Below, in pieces: positions 7,341-15,064 of a stretch of DNA of 36,374 nt. The position numbers and the translations under genes are program-made. Below the pieces are notes generated by a model that did not search any database, had not been told where the DNA came from, and saw only the letters and a program-made list of their open reading frames with translations. The stretch comes from Caulobacter sp. D5 (lineage in GTDB: Bacteria; Pseudomonadota; Alphaproteobacteria; Caulobacterales; Caulobacteraceae), in NCBI RefSeq assembly GCF_003185805.1, contig NZ_QHJY01000116.1, forward strand, positions 1 to 36,374, written 5' to 3'. Within the stretch, counting starts at the first letter, position 1, and each line of letters opens with the position of its first letter.

Positions 7341-8807
7341 ATGAGCAGCCAAACGTTTTCGTTCTCGGACCGGGCGCTCGCCCAGCTCCCCCTCGCCGAC
7401 AAGGGCCAGTACATGGTCCGCGACCGCGACCTTCGCGGCTTCTTCGTCGTCGTGGGCGCCCGCAAGAAGACCTATGTCGTCCAGGCCGAGTTCTGGCAGG
7501 ACGGCCAGCGGAAGGGAAAGCGCCTGGCGATTGGCGCCGTCGACGAGATGCCCGTGCGCGAGGCCAGGATCGCGGCCAAGGGAACGCTGGCCAGGATCCT
7601 CAGCGGCGAACTGCACCGCGAGGAGGCGCAGGCCAGGGCCGCTGCGGAGGCGGCGGCGAACCCCGCCGGCGGCGGAGCCGAAGACAGCAAGGGCGTGACC
7701 TTGAGGCAGGCCTGGGCGCGCTACCGCTCGTCGCACATGGAGCGGAAGGGCCGCAGCGAGTTGACCATCGAGAACTACGCGGACCATGTCGACCGCCTGT
7801 TCTGCGACTGGCTCGACAAGCCGCTGAGCGAACTGGGTGAGACCCCGGGGATGGTCGCCGACCGCCACGACAAGATCACGCACGACAATGGACCCGGCAT
7901 CGCCAACGGGGCGATGCGGACACTGCGGGCGATCTACAACCACGCACGCAAGCGCAATCGGGACCTGCCGCCCGAGAACCCCACGCTCGCGGTCGACTGG
8001 AACGTAATCAAGCGCCGGGACACGGCCATGGGCGTGGAGGACCTGACGACATGGTTCGAGCAGGCCCGGCGCCTTCGCCACCCGATCCGGCGCGAATTCC
8101 ATCTCTTCACCTTACTGTCGGGCAGTCGGCCCGCCGCCCTCCTCAAGGCACGGGTCGAGCACCTGAACCTGCGCGAACGCGTCCTGCACATCCCGCGCCC
8201 TAAGGGCGGCGATGACCGCGCCTTCGACATCCCGCTGTCGCGGGCGATGGTCCGGTGCCTGGTTCGCGCCATGCGCGCCAGCCGCTTCCTGCTGCCCGAC
8301 CAGGCGACGACCTGGATCTTCGCTGGCGAGAGCCGCGAGGGGCACATGACCGTGCACCGCGAACAGCGCCAGGTCCTCTGCAAGTTCGGCAACGACCTTC
8401 GCCAGACCTACCGGACCGTGGGGCAGGCGGCGGGCCTTTCCGAGCTGGACTGCCACCTGCTGATGAACCACAGCCTGCCCGGCGTGAACGCCGGCTACAT
8501 CACTCGCGCCAAGCTTCTCGCGGGGCACCTGCGCAAGGCCCAGGAGGAGATTTCCCAGCTCGTCATCGATCAGGCGGGCGGCGACGGGACGCGCTGGCCG
8601 ATGCTGCCGTCGCGGAAGATCGGCGATCCGCTGCGCGACCCCACCCCGCCTGATCGGCGGACAAAGGCCTACTGCGAGGCCAACCCGCTGACGATGGAAG
8701 GCAAGCCCCGGCGGCGCGTCGGCCGGCCACCGACGAAGACCACTGTCGGCGCCCACATCCTCTTCAACGGGCCGCGCGGCAGGGGAGCTGGACACGCCAC
8801 GGGCTGA
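7341..8807 (+). CDS. Tyrosine-recombinase integrase of the element
   Basis: This 488-residue site-specific recombinase should integrate and excise the element at tRNA-Arg(ACG). The N-terminal part (about 1-100) resembles the arm-binding domain of P4-type integrases: VRDRDLRGFFVVVGARKKTYVVQ, then GKRLAIGAV and VREARIAAK. A core-binding helical domain follows (about 115-215), then the catalytic domain with Arg263 (SGSRPAAL), Lys288, Arg354 (NDLRQTYRT), His377 (MNHS) and nucleophile Tyr386 (AGYI). The residue aligned with the usual box-II His is Asn351. The last 90 residues are a basic tail. It is adjacent to the attachment scar and convergent with a small gene 9 bp away. The fold is certain; the site assignment follows from position. 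Confidence 0.93.
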   Translation: MSSQTFSFSDRALAQLPLADKGQYMVRDRDLRGFFVVVGARKKTYVVQAEFWQDGQRKGKRLAIGAVDEMPVREARIAAKGTLARILSGELHREEAQARAAAEAAANPAGGGAEDSKGVTLRQAWARYRSSHMERKGRSELTIENYADHVDRLFCDWLDKPLSELGETPGMVADRHDKITHDNGPGIANGAMRTLRAIYNHARKRNRDLPPENPTLAVDWNVIKRRDTAMGVEDLTTWFEQARRLRHPIRREFHLFTLLSGSRPAALLKARVEHLNLRERVLHIPRPKGGDDRAFDIPLSRAMVRCLVRAMRASRFLLPDQATTWIFAGESREGHMTVHREQRQVLCKFGNDLRQTYRTVGQAAGLSELDCHLLMNHSLPGVNAGYITRAKLLAGHLRKAQEEISQLVIDQAGGDGTRWPMLPSRKIGDPLRDPTPPDRRTKAYCEANPLTMEGKPRRRVGRPPTKTTVGAHILFNGPRGRGAGHATG

Positions 8808-8816
8808 GACATGACC

Positions 8817-8996
8817 TTACCGGCTTGCGAGCCTCGCCGCCGCGCGGGTTCGGCGGCGCGTCCGCCGCGCCTCGTCCTTGATCTCCGAGACCGCGTACTC
8901 GATGTCGCGGATCGTGTCCGCCCAGGAGAACGGCGGCCGCTCGCGCATCCAGGCGAGCACTTCGGCGACGGTGGGTTCAGGCGAGCGGGTCGACAT
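8817..8996 (-). CDS. Small hypothetical protein, 59 residues
   Basis: The reading frame from the ATG at 8996 starts MSTRSPEPTVAEVLAWMRER and continues through PPFSWADTIRDIEYAVSEI into a strongly basic end (RRTRRRTRAAARLASR). The frame is open further upstream, but that part overlaps the next gene in another frame and has shadow-like composition, so the internal ATG is preferred. Size and charge would suit a DNA-binding or directionality protein next to an integrase. It lacks an AlpA-type helix-turn-helix, so function is unassigned. It is the last of three minus-strand genes ending convergent to the integrase. Confidence 0.6.
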   Translation of the reverse strand: MSTRSPEPTVAEVLAWMRERPPFSWADTIRDIEYAVSEIKDEARRTRRRTRAAARLASR

Positions 8997-9036
8997 CCGG
9001 GCAACTCCAGCCGTCGAGGGTTCCGATCCGGCGACT

Positions 9037-9450
9037 TCAGCGGAGGTCTTCCAGTTGCGCAAGGTAGGGATCGAGGAAACCGTTGTGGAACCACTCCTGC
9101 TCCTCCAGCGTCGGCTCGGCGCCCGGACTCGAAGCGAGCGCGGCAAGGACCGCGTTGTCCGCCAGCCGCGCCAGGCCCGACGGTGAGAGCGGATCGATGG
9201 CCTCGGCGTGTTCTCGAGCCCATGCCGCCCAGGCGGCCAGCACCCCGGTCGGCGGTGCGGACTGCTCGAGCGCGCCGACGAAGGCGCGGATATCCTGTGC
9301 CTCATGCCACGCATCGACGAACGCCCGTAGCACCGCGGGCTGGTCGTGGCCGAGCCGCCAGTCATGCAGGCGTCGCGCCGCGCGGCGGAACGCGTCCTCA
9401 AGGTCGCCCGTCCCAGGCGGTGGCCGACCCGGCTGGTGGCGTCGGGACAT
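9037..9450 (-). CDS. Hypothetical protein, 137 residues
   Basis: Start chosen at the ATG at 9450, giving MSRRHQPGRPPPGTGDLEDAF. Upstream in-frame sequence is Arg/Pro-rich and unlike a real protein. The body is helical, acidic and rich in Ala and Trp (RRLHDWRLGHDQPAVLRAFV, then WHEAQDIRAFVGALEQ). It ends with EEQEWFHNGFLDPYLAQLEDLR. No family is recognised. It lies 40 bp upstream of the 59-residue gene on the same strand, so the two are probably co-transcribed. Confidence 0.65.
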   Translation of the reverse strand: MSRRHQPGRPPPGTGDLEDAFRRAARRLHDWRLGHDQPAVLRAFVDAWHEAQDIRAFVGALEQSAPPTGVLAAWAAWAREHAEAIDPLSPSGLARLADNAVLAALASSPGAEPTLEEQEWFHNGFLDPYLAQLEDLR

Positions 9451-9557
9451 GGGCGCTCCTGGTCTTTTCGCGCCAAGGTCTGGTCGCCTGCCTAGACGCG
9501 CCGGCGAGCGCGAAATCCTGGCCCGCGCTCCAGGTGCCGGCTCCCGTCTGCGACCGT

Positions 9558-9821
9558 TCAATTGGCCACAAGCGGCTCGCGCAGGCGTGCGGCGTAGTCG
9601 AACATGCAGGCGGCAAGCTCCAGTCCCGTTCCGCGAAGATGCTCTTCGCACCCCAGGACTTGGCTCGCGAAGACATCGGCGAGGGCCTCGACCATGTCCG
9701 GGCTGGAGCCGTCGACCTCCGCGGCGACGATCTCGAGGACCAGCTCATCGAGCTGCATCCGCTCGGCAGCCGTCAGGAACTGCAGGGCCCAGTGGTAGTC
9801 GTCCCTGGTCGGCAGGCGCAT
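9558..9821 (-). CDS. Hypothetical protein, 87 residues
   Basis: The start at 9821 is preferred because a GGAG ribosome site lies 8 nt upstream and the protein begins cleanly (MRLPTRDDYHWALQFLTAAE). Longer starts add a basic stretch of low credibility. The protein is acidic and helical (RMQLDELVLEIVAAEVDG, then MVEALADVFASQVLGCEEHL). Its end is FDYAARLREPLVAN. No family is recognised. It is the first of three minus-strand genes and is divergent from the toxin-antitoxin operon, whose operator region (9947-10010) could affect both. Confidence 0.65.
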   Translation of the reverse strand: MRLPTRDDYHWALQFLTAAERMQLDELVLEIVAAEVDGSSPDMVEALADVFASQVLGCEEHLRGTGLELAACMFDYAARLREPLVAN

Positions 9822-9946
9822 GATCGATCTCCACGTTTGCGCGTGGAGCCTCGCGCGGTCCATGGCCGCCTGCAATCCGGCAGAAATCGGGGGTTGACGG
9901 CGAGGGGTCTGGACATCGCGCCCTGTCCGGCTCGTCGCACGGTGCA

Positions 9947-10010
9947 TCATATAACAGCTCAATGGCTATTTAACATTATGGGTGTTATATGAACATCATG
10001 ATGTTAAATA
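9947..10010. promoter_or_regulatory. Four-half-site operator of the AbiE-like toxin-antitoxin operon
   Basis: Two interleaved perfect 10-bp inverted repeats occur here: TCATATAACA (9947-9956) with TGTTATATGA (9983-9992), and TATTTAACAT (9967-9976) with ATGTTAAATA (10001-10010). Seen as half-sites of type TNTAACA/TGTTANA, they start at 9950, 9969, 9983 and 10002. The outer spacings are both 19 bp and the whole array is symmetric around position 9979. It overlaps the start codon of the antitoxin-like gene. Antitoxins of the AbiEi family are known to bind inverted repeats at their own promoter and autorepress; the array fits that. Confidence 0.7.
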
Positions 10011-11011
10011 AGCCCAACCGCGAGCGCCTGGAACGGCTCGGCCATGCGGCCGAAGCCTATGTCGCGCATGTGTTCGGCGCGACCCTGGACCTGCACGACC
10101 TCAGCGCGGAAGGCCTGCCGTACTTCCTGACCGATCGATACCATTTCTGGCGAGGCGAGCTGCAAGGCCGCCCCGCCGTCTTCATGGCCAATCGCGGCGG
10201 CCCGCTCGACACCGCCGACATCGCCAAGCACCGCGACCTGGCGCGCCGCCATCTCGGCATCCAGCTAGTCGTCCTTGTCCTCGACCGGATCGATGCGCGC
10301 GTGCGCCGGCGGATGATCGAGCACCGGATCGCCTTCCTGGCCCCCGATTCCCAGCTCTACATTCCCGAGGTCATGCTCGACCTGCGCGAAGGTTCGCCGA
10401 TCGAGGTCGCCGCGCCGCCCGAGCACCTGTCCCCGACCGCGCAGCTGGTGGTCTTGGGCGCCGTGCTGGGCCGGGTCGTCGACCAGAAGAGCCTGACCGA
10501 CCTGGCCGAACGGTTCCAGGTTTCGGTCATGAGCATGAGCCGGGCCCTGGACGAACTGGTCGCGGTCGGCGTGGCGCAAGCCGATTGGGCGGGCCGCCGG
10601 CGGCTCCTGCGCTTCAATGCGACCGGGCGGCCCCTATGGACCGCGATCGAGCCGCGCCTGAAGTCCCCCGTCCGCAAGGTGCGCCTGGTGCGCGGCGAGA
10701 TCCCGTTCGACCAGGCGCCCATGGCCGGGGAAACCGCCCTGGCGCACTACACGATGCTCGGCCCGCCGCGCGTCGAGCGGCGCGCCGTGCTCGCGTCGCA
10801 CTGGACGCGCCTGGCCCAGCACCTAGAACTTGAGCCCGCCTGGGCCGACGAGGCCGAGCGCATCGAACTGGAGACCTGGGCCTACGACCCGCTCGTCCTC
10901 TCCGACGACGGCGCCGTCGATCGCCTGTCGCTCTACCTCAGTGTCCGGCACGAGCCCGACGAGCGGGTCGCCCAGGCCGCCGCGCAACTGTTGGAGGACA
11001 TCGCATGGTGA
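9989..11011 (+). CDS. AbiEi-like antitoxin/regulator with winged-helix domain
   Basis: This 340-residue protein has an N-terminal region of unknown fold (about 1-145), a winged-helix DNA-binding domain (about 148-215: LVVLGAVLGRVVDQKSLTDL and SVMSMSRALDELVAVGVAQA) and a C-terminal domain. The last contains GETALAHYTMLGPPRVERRAV (about 248-270), which resembles the segment following the DNA-binding domain in AbiEi-type antitoxins. The nucleotidyltransferase gene overlaps its end. The pair matches type IV AbiE-style systems in which the antitoxin represses the operon and counters the toxin without direct binding. The wing is central here, not N-terminal as in classic AbiEi, so the call is by analogy. 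ATGs at 9989, 9998 and 10001 are all possible starts. Confidence 0.72.
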   Translation: MNIMMLNKPNRERLERLGHAAEAYVAHVFGATLDLHDLSAEGLPYFLTDRYHFWRGELQGRPAVFMANRGGPLDTADIAKHRDLARRHLGIQLVVLVLDRIDARVRRRMIEHRIAFLAPDSQLYIPEVMLDLREGSPIEVAAPPEHLSPTAQLVVLGAVLGRVVDQKSLTDLAERFQVSVMSMSRALDELVAVGVAQADWAGRRRLLRFNATGRPLWTAIEPRLKSPVRKVRLVRGEIPFDQAPMAGETALAHYTMLGPPRVERRAVLASHWTRLAQHLELEPAWADEAERIELETWAYDPLVLSDDGAVDRLSLYLSVRHEPDERVAQAAAQLLEDIAW

Positions 11012-11760
11012 TGGGACTGGACCGTTTCCGCGCGCATTTCGCCGGCTGCGAGCACCAGTACGTCCTGGTCGGCGGGACCGCTTCGGAGCTGGTCCTCAAC
11101 GAAGCGGGCCTGCCCTTCCGCCTGACCAAGGACCTGGACATCGTGCTGATTGTCGAGGCGCTCGACGCGGCCTTCAGCGAACGCTTCATGGCCTTCGTCA
11201 CGGACGGTGGGTATCAGGTGCAGGAGCGGGCGAGCGGCGAGCGGGTGCTCTACCGGTTCCAGAAGCCGAGCCAGGCGGGCTATCCGGCGATGATCGAGCT
11301 CTTCTCCAGGACGCCCGAGGGGATCGTGCTGGCGCAGGATAGCGCCTTCACGCCGCTGCCGATCGACGAAGCGGCCGCCAGCCTGTCGGCGATCCTGCTC
11401 AACGCCGACTACTACGACTTCCTCAAGGCGATGCGGCGGACCGTCCAGGACGTCCCGATCCTCGAAGAGGCGGCGATCATCCCGTTCAAGGCCCGCGCCT
11501 GGATCGACCTGACGGCGCGGCGCGCGGCCGGCGAAGAGGGCCAGGGCGACAATATCAAGAAGCACCGCAACGACGTCGCACGCCTCCTGCAACTCCTCCC
11601 GGCGGGGACGAGCATCGCCTTGCCCGACACCATCCGGACCGACATGCGGGCCTTCGCCGCCGCGGTGGCGGCCGACGAGGCTTTCGACCCGCGCCAGTTC
11701 AAGATCGACATCACGCGAGAGGCCCTCATCGAGCGCCTCTCGGCCGCCTACGGACTGTAG
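11005..11760 (+). CDS. AbiEii-family nucleotidyltransferase toxin
   Basis: This 251-residue protein shows the minimal nucleotidyltransferase signature: LVGGTASELV (Gly23-Gly24) followed by TKDLDIVL (Asp43 and Asp45 for metal binding). A later acidic strand (AMIELF) and the C-terminal block FKARAWIDLTARRA plus GDNIKKHRNDVARLL are typical of the AbiEii/AbiGii family. Characterised relatives inhibit growth by nucleotidyl transfer, in some cases onto tRNA. Its ATG overlaps the antitoxin-like stop codon and has a good GGAGGA ribosome site, so translation is coupled. It probably maintains the element or aborts phage infection. Substrate is not visible. Confidence 0.82.
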   Translation: MVMGLDRFRAHFAGCEHQYVLVGGTASELVLNEAGLPFRLTKDLDIVLIVEALDAAFSERFMAFVTDGGYQVQERASGERVLYRFQKPSQAGYPAMIELFSRTPEGIVLAQDSAFTPLPIDEAAASLSAILLNADYYDFLKAMRRTVQDVPILEEAAIIPFKARAWIDLTARRAAGEEGQGDNIKKHRNDVARLLQLLPAGTSIALPDTIRTDMRAFAAAVAADEAFDPRQFKIDITREALIERLSAAYGL

Positions 11761-11875
11761 TTCGCCGAGAACCATCTCGCGATCCAGCGCGCCGCTCGAA
11801 GGCCGGCGACTTGCACCGACTCGGTCCGCGCGGCGATCCTGGCGCGCGGACTCCACGCGGACGGGCGCCAATCCG

Positions 11876-12589
11876 ATGGGTGAGATCAATATCCCGCGCG
11901 ACCAGCAAGCGGCGCTGGCGGCGCTCGACGTCGACGCGATCCGGCGGATGATCGATGACGCCCTGCGCAGGGAGCAGCCGGGTGACCTGTACCTGCGGCT
12001 GAGCAACTGCGGTCCCTATGTCGCCAACCGCCTGCAGGCCTTCGAGCGCGATCTTGCGCGGTACAGCCAAGCCAAGTCAGCGAAGAAGCGCGAAGAGACC
12101 TACAACGACGCTCACCGAGCCGGCTACAAGTTGAAAGACGCCATCGAAGCGATGCGCGCCCGCCTGGAGCGAGAGCAGAAGTTCGCCCAGCTGTTCCTCA
12201 TCGACGACCTTATCATGCCGCCGTTTCGCTTCAGCGAGCGCATGAGCGTCGACGTGCACTATCGCTGGCGCCGAAACGTCGAAGACCCGTGGACGCACGG
12301 GACCATCACCTTCACCCACCAGGTCGACCCGCACCTCGGTTACCTGAGGCCGTATGCGGCTCCGGCCCCGAAACGCAAGCCGAGCGCCGCCAAACAGGAG
12401 CAAGCCCGCCAGCTGGCGCTCCACCAGACCTGGGACCAGCTCATGAAGGGCGCCCTCTACGCCGTGCGCGACTACTTCCAAGGCGGCGGCGATGGCGCGG
12501 AGATTCCCAAGACCTACAAGGCCACCGTCGACGCCTATTCGCGCGACCTGAACAATTTCAGCACCAGGTTCTGGCGCCAGCCGGCCTGA
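11876..12589 (+). CDS. Hypothetical protein, 237 residues
   Basis: The protein begins MGEINIPRDQQAALAALDVD and has a Lys/Arg/Glu-rich helical first half (about 25-105, with AKSAKKREETYNDAHRAGYK). The middle is mixed (FRFSERMSVDVHYRWRRNVE and HGTITFTHQVDPHLGYLRPY). The C-terminal part is aromatic and helical (HQTWDQLMKGALYAVRDYF, ending RDLNNFSTRFWRQPA). No motif points to a function. It follows the toxin gene by 115 bp, in which no terminator or gene is seen. Coding character is supported by length and by the shift from AT-poor third positions in the gene to less ordered sequence outside. Confidence 0.7.
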   Translation: MGEINIPRDQQAALAALDVDAIRRMIDDALRREQPGDLYLRLSNCGPYVANRLQAFERDLARYSQAKSAKKREETYNDAHRAGYKLKDAIEAMRARLEREQKFAQLFLIDDLIMPPFRFSERMSVDVHYRWRRNVEDPWTHGTITFTHQVDPHLGYLRPYAAPAPKRKPSAAKQEQARQLALHQTWDQLMKGALYAVRDYFQGGGDGAEIPKTYKATVDAYSRDLNNFSTRFWRQPA

Positions 12590-12780
12590 CGTCTCCAGCG
12601 CCCCTTCGGAGGGTGATCCCCGGCCCGCGCTCCAGTGCGACGGCCGCCGGAAGGCGAAGGTCGCGCTGACGCCCAGACAACGCAGGCAAGCGCGCCTGGG
12701 AAACCCGTGTTCAATGACGCGCGGTCCGTCGCCTGGCGCGATGGGACCGTCCTCTTGCAACCGGTCCAGGAAACATCACC

Positions 12781-14439
12781 ATGACGAAAATCACCACCGC
12801 CTCGGACATCGCCTCGAACGTGGGCGCCTTCGGCGCGGCGTCCGTTCTTGCAGGCCTCACCGAAGCGGCCCTGACGATCAAGCTCGACCAGTTCGAGCCG
12901 GCCTTCGACCGGCACGGCGAGGCGGAAGACCGCTACCTTTCGGCCCGCAAGGCCCTGGAAGCGACGCCGCTGCCGGCGGCGCTCGTCGTCCCGCCCAAGG
13001 GCCGGACGCTCGTGGGCGTCACCATGACGTATAGCGACGGCGCGGCCGAAACCCGGCCGATCCCGCCGCAACCGATCCGCCTGGAGACCGTCGAAGCCGT
13101 CCTCGACTATTGCGATGGCGACGCGGCGCTGGCCGCGCCCTATGTGGCGGCGCTGGAGCCCTGGCTGGCGGCGACGGAGCCGCTTCGCCGCCGCCAGGAC
13201 CGGACCCAGCAGGCCATGCGCCGGTCGGAGGCGCGGCAACTGGCCGCCTCCAACGCGATGCAGGCGGCCGCCCTGGCCATCCTGGCGGCGCCGGCGCTGT
13301 CGGTCGGCGACATGCTCGCCAAGATCGACGGCTATGTCCGTGTCCATTGCGACAGCGGCAGGCTGGAAGACCTGGACGGCTTCGACTGTACGCCCCTGAC
13401 CCTGGCGCTGGCCAAGGACCTCGCCGCGCTGGCGCAGACGACGCTGGCCCCGCCAGGATCGGAATGGGCGCTGGCGTTCGAGCGCCATCAGGCCGTCGAG
13501 CAGCGCTACCAGGCGCTTTGCGCCGAGCATGACGACGACACCGACCGGCTGCACCGGACGCTCGATCCGGCTTGCCGCGCGCCGGGACTGCACCAGCGCG
13601 AGTCGATCCGCTGGCTCTCGATCGAGGACTTCGACAACGATGTCCTGCTGACGCCCCACGCCAAGGCGTTGCTGCGTCCCCAGGCGCTGGCGGCGATCGA
13701 ACAGCGCGACGGGTTCTTCCGTCATGTCCAGGACCCCGAGCGCAATCGTCGGAGCGCCGAACTCGAACGGCTGTGCGACGAGAAGGACATCGCGATCGAC
13801 GAACTGCTGGAGCTGCCGCCCCCGACCGTCTCGGCCCTGCTCTACGCCATGGAGAAGCGGGCCTGGTGGATGGACGACGACAAGATGGGCCTGGCCGATC
13901 CAGGCTACGTGGCCTTCTGCCTGCACACCTATCTCGATCAGGCCTACCCGGTTCAGAGCTACCTCGACCTGCTGCATCTCGCCGGGCGCGCCTATGCCGT
14001 CCCCGAAGCCCTGACCTTCAATCCCCGGGCCTGGATCGACGCCTATGAGGCGGTGGGCGGGAAGGTCGGCGACGCTGGCCGAGGGCTCATCATCGCCTAT
14101 CCGGAGCACGACACCCTTCAGGCCCGCCGGCTGCGGGTCGCCCTGGCCCAGGCGCCATGGAAGTACCGCGCAGTCCACCTGGCCGCCGAACAGCGCCGCG
14201 AACAAGGCGGCGATCCGTTCCGCGACGCCCAGGGCCTGGCCGGCGCGCATGATCAGCGCCACGCCGCGCGCCGCTTCGACGGCTTCGTCCGCCGGGCCGA
14301 CCACGTCGTCTTCACGCGCGATCCGGTGACCGGCGCGGCGACCCCGCACATCGAGCACATCGACAACGCCGCCGCCCCGTACGTCCCGGCGGCGTTCGGC
14401 CTGCGCGCGGCCGATCCGCAGATCCTGGCCGCCGAATAG
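12781..14439 (+). CDS. Large hypothetical protein, 552 residues, accessory gene of the element
   Basis: This intact long frame has a ribosome site (AGGAA) 8 nt before the ATG. It is acidic, Ala-rich and probably mostly helical, without signal peptide or membrane segment. A helical unit appears twice: DQFEPAFDRHGEAEDRYLSA (about 37-56) and WALAFERHQAVEQRYQALCA (about 230-249), sharing F-x-R-H-x3-E-x-R-Y. Between them a basic helix (EPLRRRQDRTQQAMRRSEAR, about 137-156) could bind nucleic acid. The C-terminal third contains WKYRAVHLAAEQRREQGGDP. No family is recognised. A strong hairpin separates it from the convergent ardA gene. Confidence 0.8.
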   Translation: MTKITTASDIASNVGAFGAASVLAGLTEAALTIKLDQFEPAFDRHGEAEDRYLSARKALEATPLPAALVVPPKGRTLVGVTMTYSDGAAETRPIPPQPIRLETVEAVLDYCDGDAALAAPYVAALEPWLAATEPLRRRQDRTQQAMRRSEARQLAASNAMQAAALAILAAPALSVGDMLAKIDGYVRVHCDSGRLEDLDGFDCTPLTLALAKDLAALAQTTLAPPGSEWALAFERHQAVEQRYQALCAEHDDDTDRLHRTLDPACRAPGLHQRESIRWLSIEDFDNDVLLTPHAKALLRPQALAAIEQRDGFFRHVQDPERNRRSAELERLCDEKDIAIDELLELPPPTVSALLYAMEKRAWWMDDDKMGLADPGYVAFCLHTYLDQAYPVQSYLDLLHLAGRAYAVPEALTFNPRAWIDAYEAVGGKVGDAGRGLIIAYPEHDTLQARRLRVALAQAPWKYRAVHLAAEQRREQGGDPFRDAQGLAGAHDQRHAARRFDGFVRRADHVVFTRDPVTGAATPHIEHIDNAAAPYVPAAFGLRAADPQILAAE

Positions 14440-14450
14440 GCGCGCTGGTC

Positions 14451-14484
14451 GTCGCCGGTCCCCCGCTTGGTGGGGACCGGCGAC
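14451..14484. terminator. Bidirectional hairpin between convergent genes
   Basis: A perfect 13-bp stem (GTCGCCGGTCCCC at 14451-14463 with GGGGACCGGCGAC at 14472-14484) encloses an 8-nt loop. It sits exactly between the end of the 552-residue gene (14439) and the stop of ardA (14501). No T-run follows on either side, so it may need Rho or act mainly as an mRNA 3' stabiliser. Confidence 0.7.
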
Positions 14485-14500
14485 CTTGCCGGCGAAAAGC

Positions 14501-15028
14501 CTACCGCGCCCAGAAGACATGGACCTCGTCGTGGGCGGTCTCCACGGTGAAGACCTCTCCGCCGAGCACCGCGTCACGGGCCATGGCGTCGTAATCGATA
14601 TAGAGGCGCAGGGCCTCGGGGATGGTCACGGTCTCCTCGGTCAGTTCGGCGAAGTAGTCCGACAGCCGGGGATAGACCCCGCGATACTCATCGAAGGCGT
14701 CACGGGCCGACTCCAGGTCGCCGCCGACATGGGCCAGCACCAAGGCCCCGAGGCTCCCGCGTTCGCGCAGGAATTCGGCGATCTCCACAACCGCCTCCAG
14801 GGGCATGTACTCGCCGACCTCCACCCCGCCGAAGTCGTCGTGGTCGTGGATGGCGTATTCCTCCGCGCCCGGCGCGGGCGAGGCGGCCAGCATGGCGGCG
14901 ACCGCCGCGCGCACGTCCTCGACATCCTCGCCGACCTCGATCCAGGCGCCATGCAGGCGCCCCTCGTTGTAGGCGGCCAAGCACGCGACATAGATGCGCG
15001 GCTCCAGGTCTGCAGCGGCCTTTCCCAT
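14501..15028 (-). CDS. ardA: ArdA anti-restriction protein
   Basis: This 175-residue, strongly acidic DNA mimic protects incoming conjugative DNA from type I restriction. Family hallmarks are present in order: PRIYVACLAAYNEGRLHGAW(I) near the N-terminus (about 10-30), EEYAIHDHDDFGGVEVGEY in the middle (about 56-74), a helix starting MPLEAVVEIAEFLRERG, and YRGVYPRLSDYFAELTEE near 114-131. Length is normal. ArdA dimers imitate bent B-form DNA through surface Asp and Glu residues, and the density of these is visible here. It is typically expressed early in the recipient. A 7-bp inverted repeat lies 20 bp upstream of its start, and a strong hairpin follows its stop. Confidence 0.9.
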   Translation of the reverse strand: MGKAAADLEPRIYVACLAAYNEGRLHGAWIEVGEDVEDVRAAVAAMLAASPAPGAEEYAIHDHDDFGGVEVGEYMPLEAVVEIAEFLRERGSLGALVLAHVGGDLESARDAFDEYRGVYPRLSDYFAELTEETVTIPEALRLYIDYDAMARDAVLGGEVFTVETAHDEVHVFWAR

Positions 15029-15047
15029 GGTTCCAACCTCGCTTCAG

Positions 15048-15064
15048 GGGTTCAGCATGAACCC
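15048..15064. promoter_or_regulatory. Inverted repeat upstream of ardA, possible operator
   Basis: GGGTTCA-GCA-TGAACCC is a perfect 7-bp-arm palindrome located 20-36 bp upstream of the ardA start codon (15028). It could be an operator or an mRNA leader hairpin. No clear -10/-35 pair is seen. The rest of 15029-15302 contains no convincing gene. Confidence 0.4.

Noticed and set aside
11005-11760. CD-NTase signalling enzyme partnering the S-4TM effector (CBASS-like)
   Set aside because: The motifs and C-terminal KKHRNDV block are those of AbiEii toxins. It is operonic with an AbiEi-like regulator and 15 kb from S-4TM.
12535-14577. 680-residue open frame on the minus strand
   Set aside because: Antisense shadow of the 552-residue gene, with repetitive Arg/Gly/Asp-rich composition and no motif.
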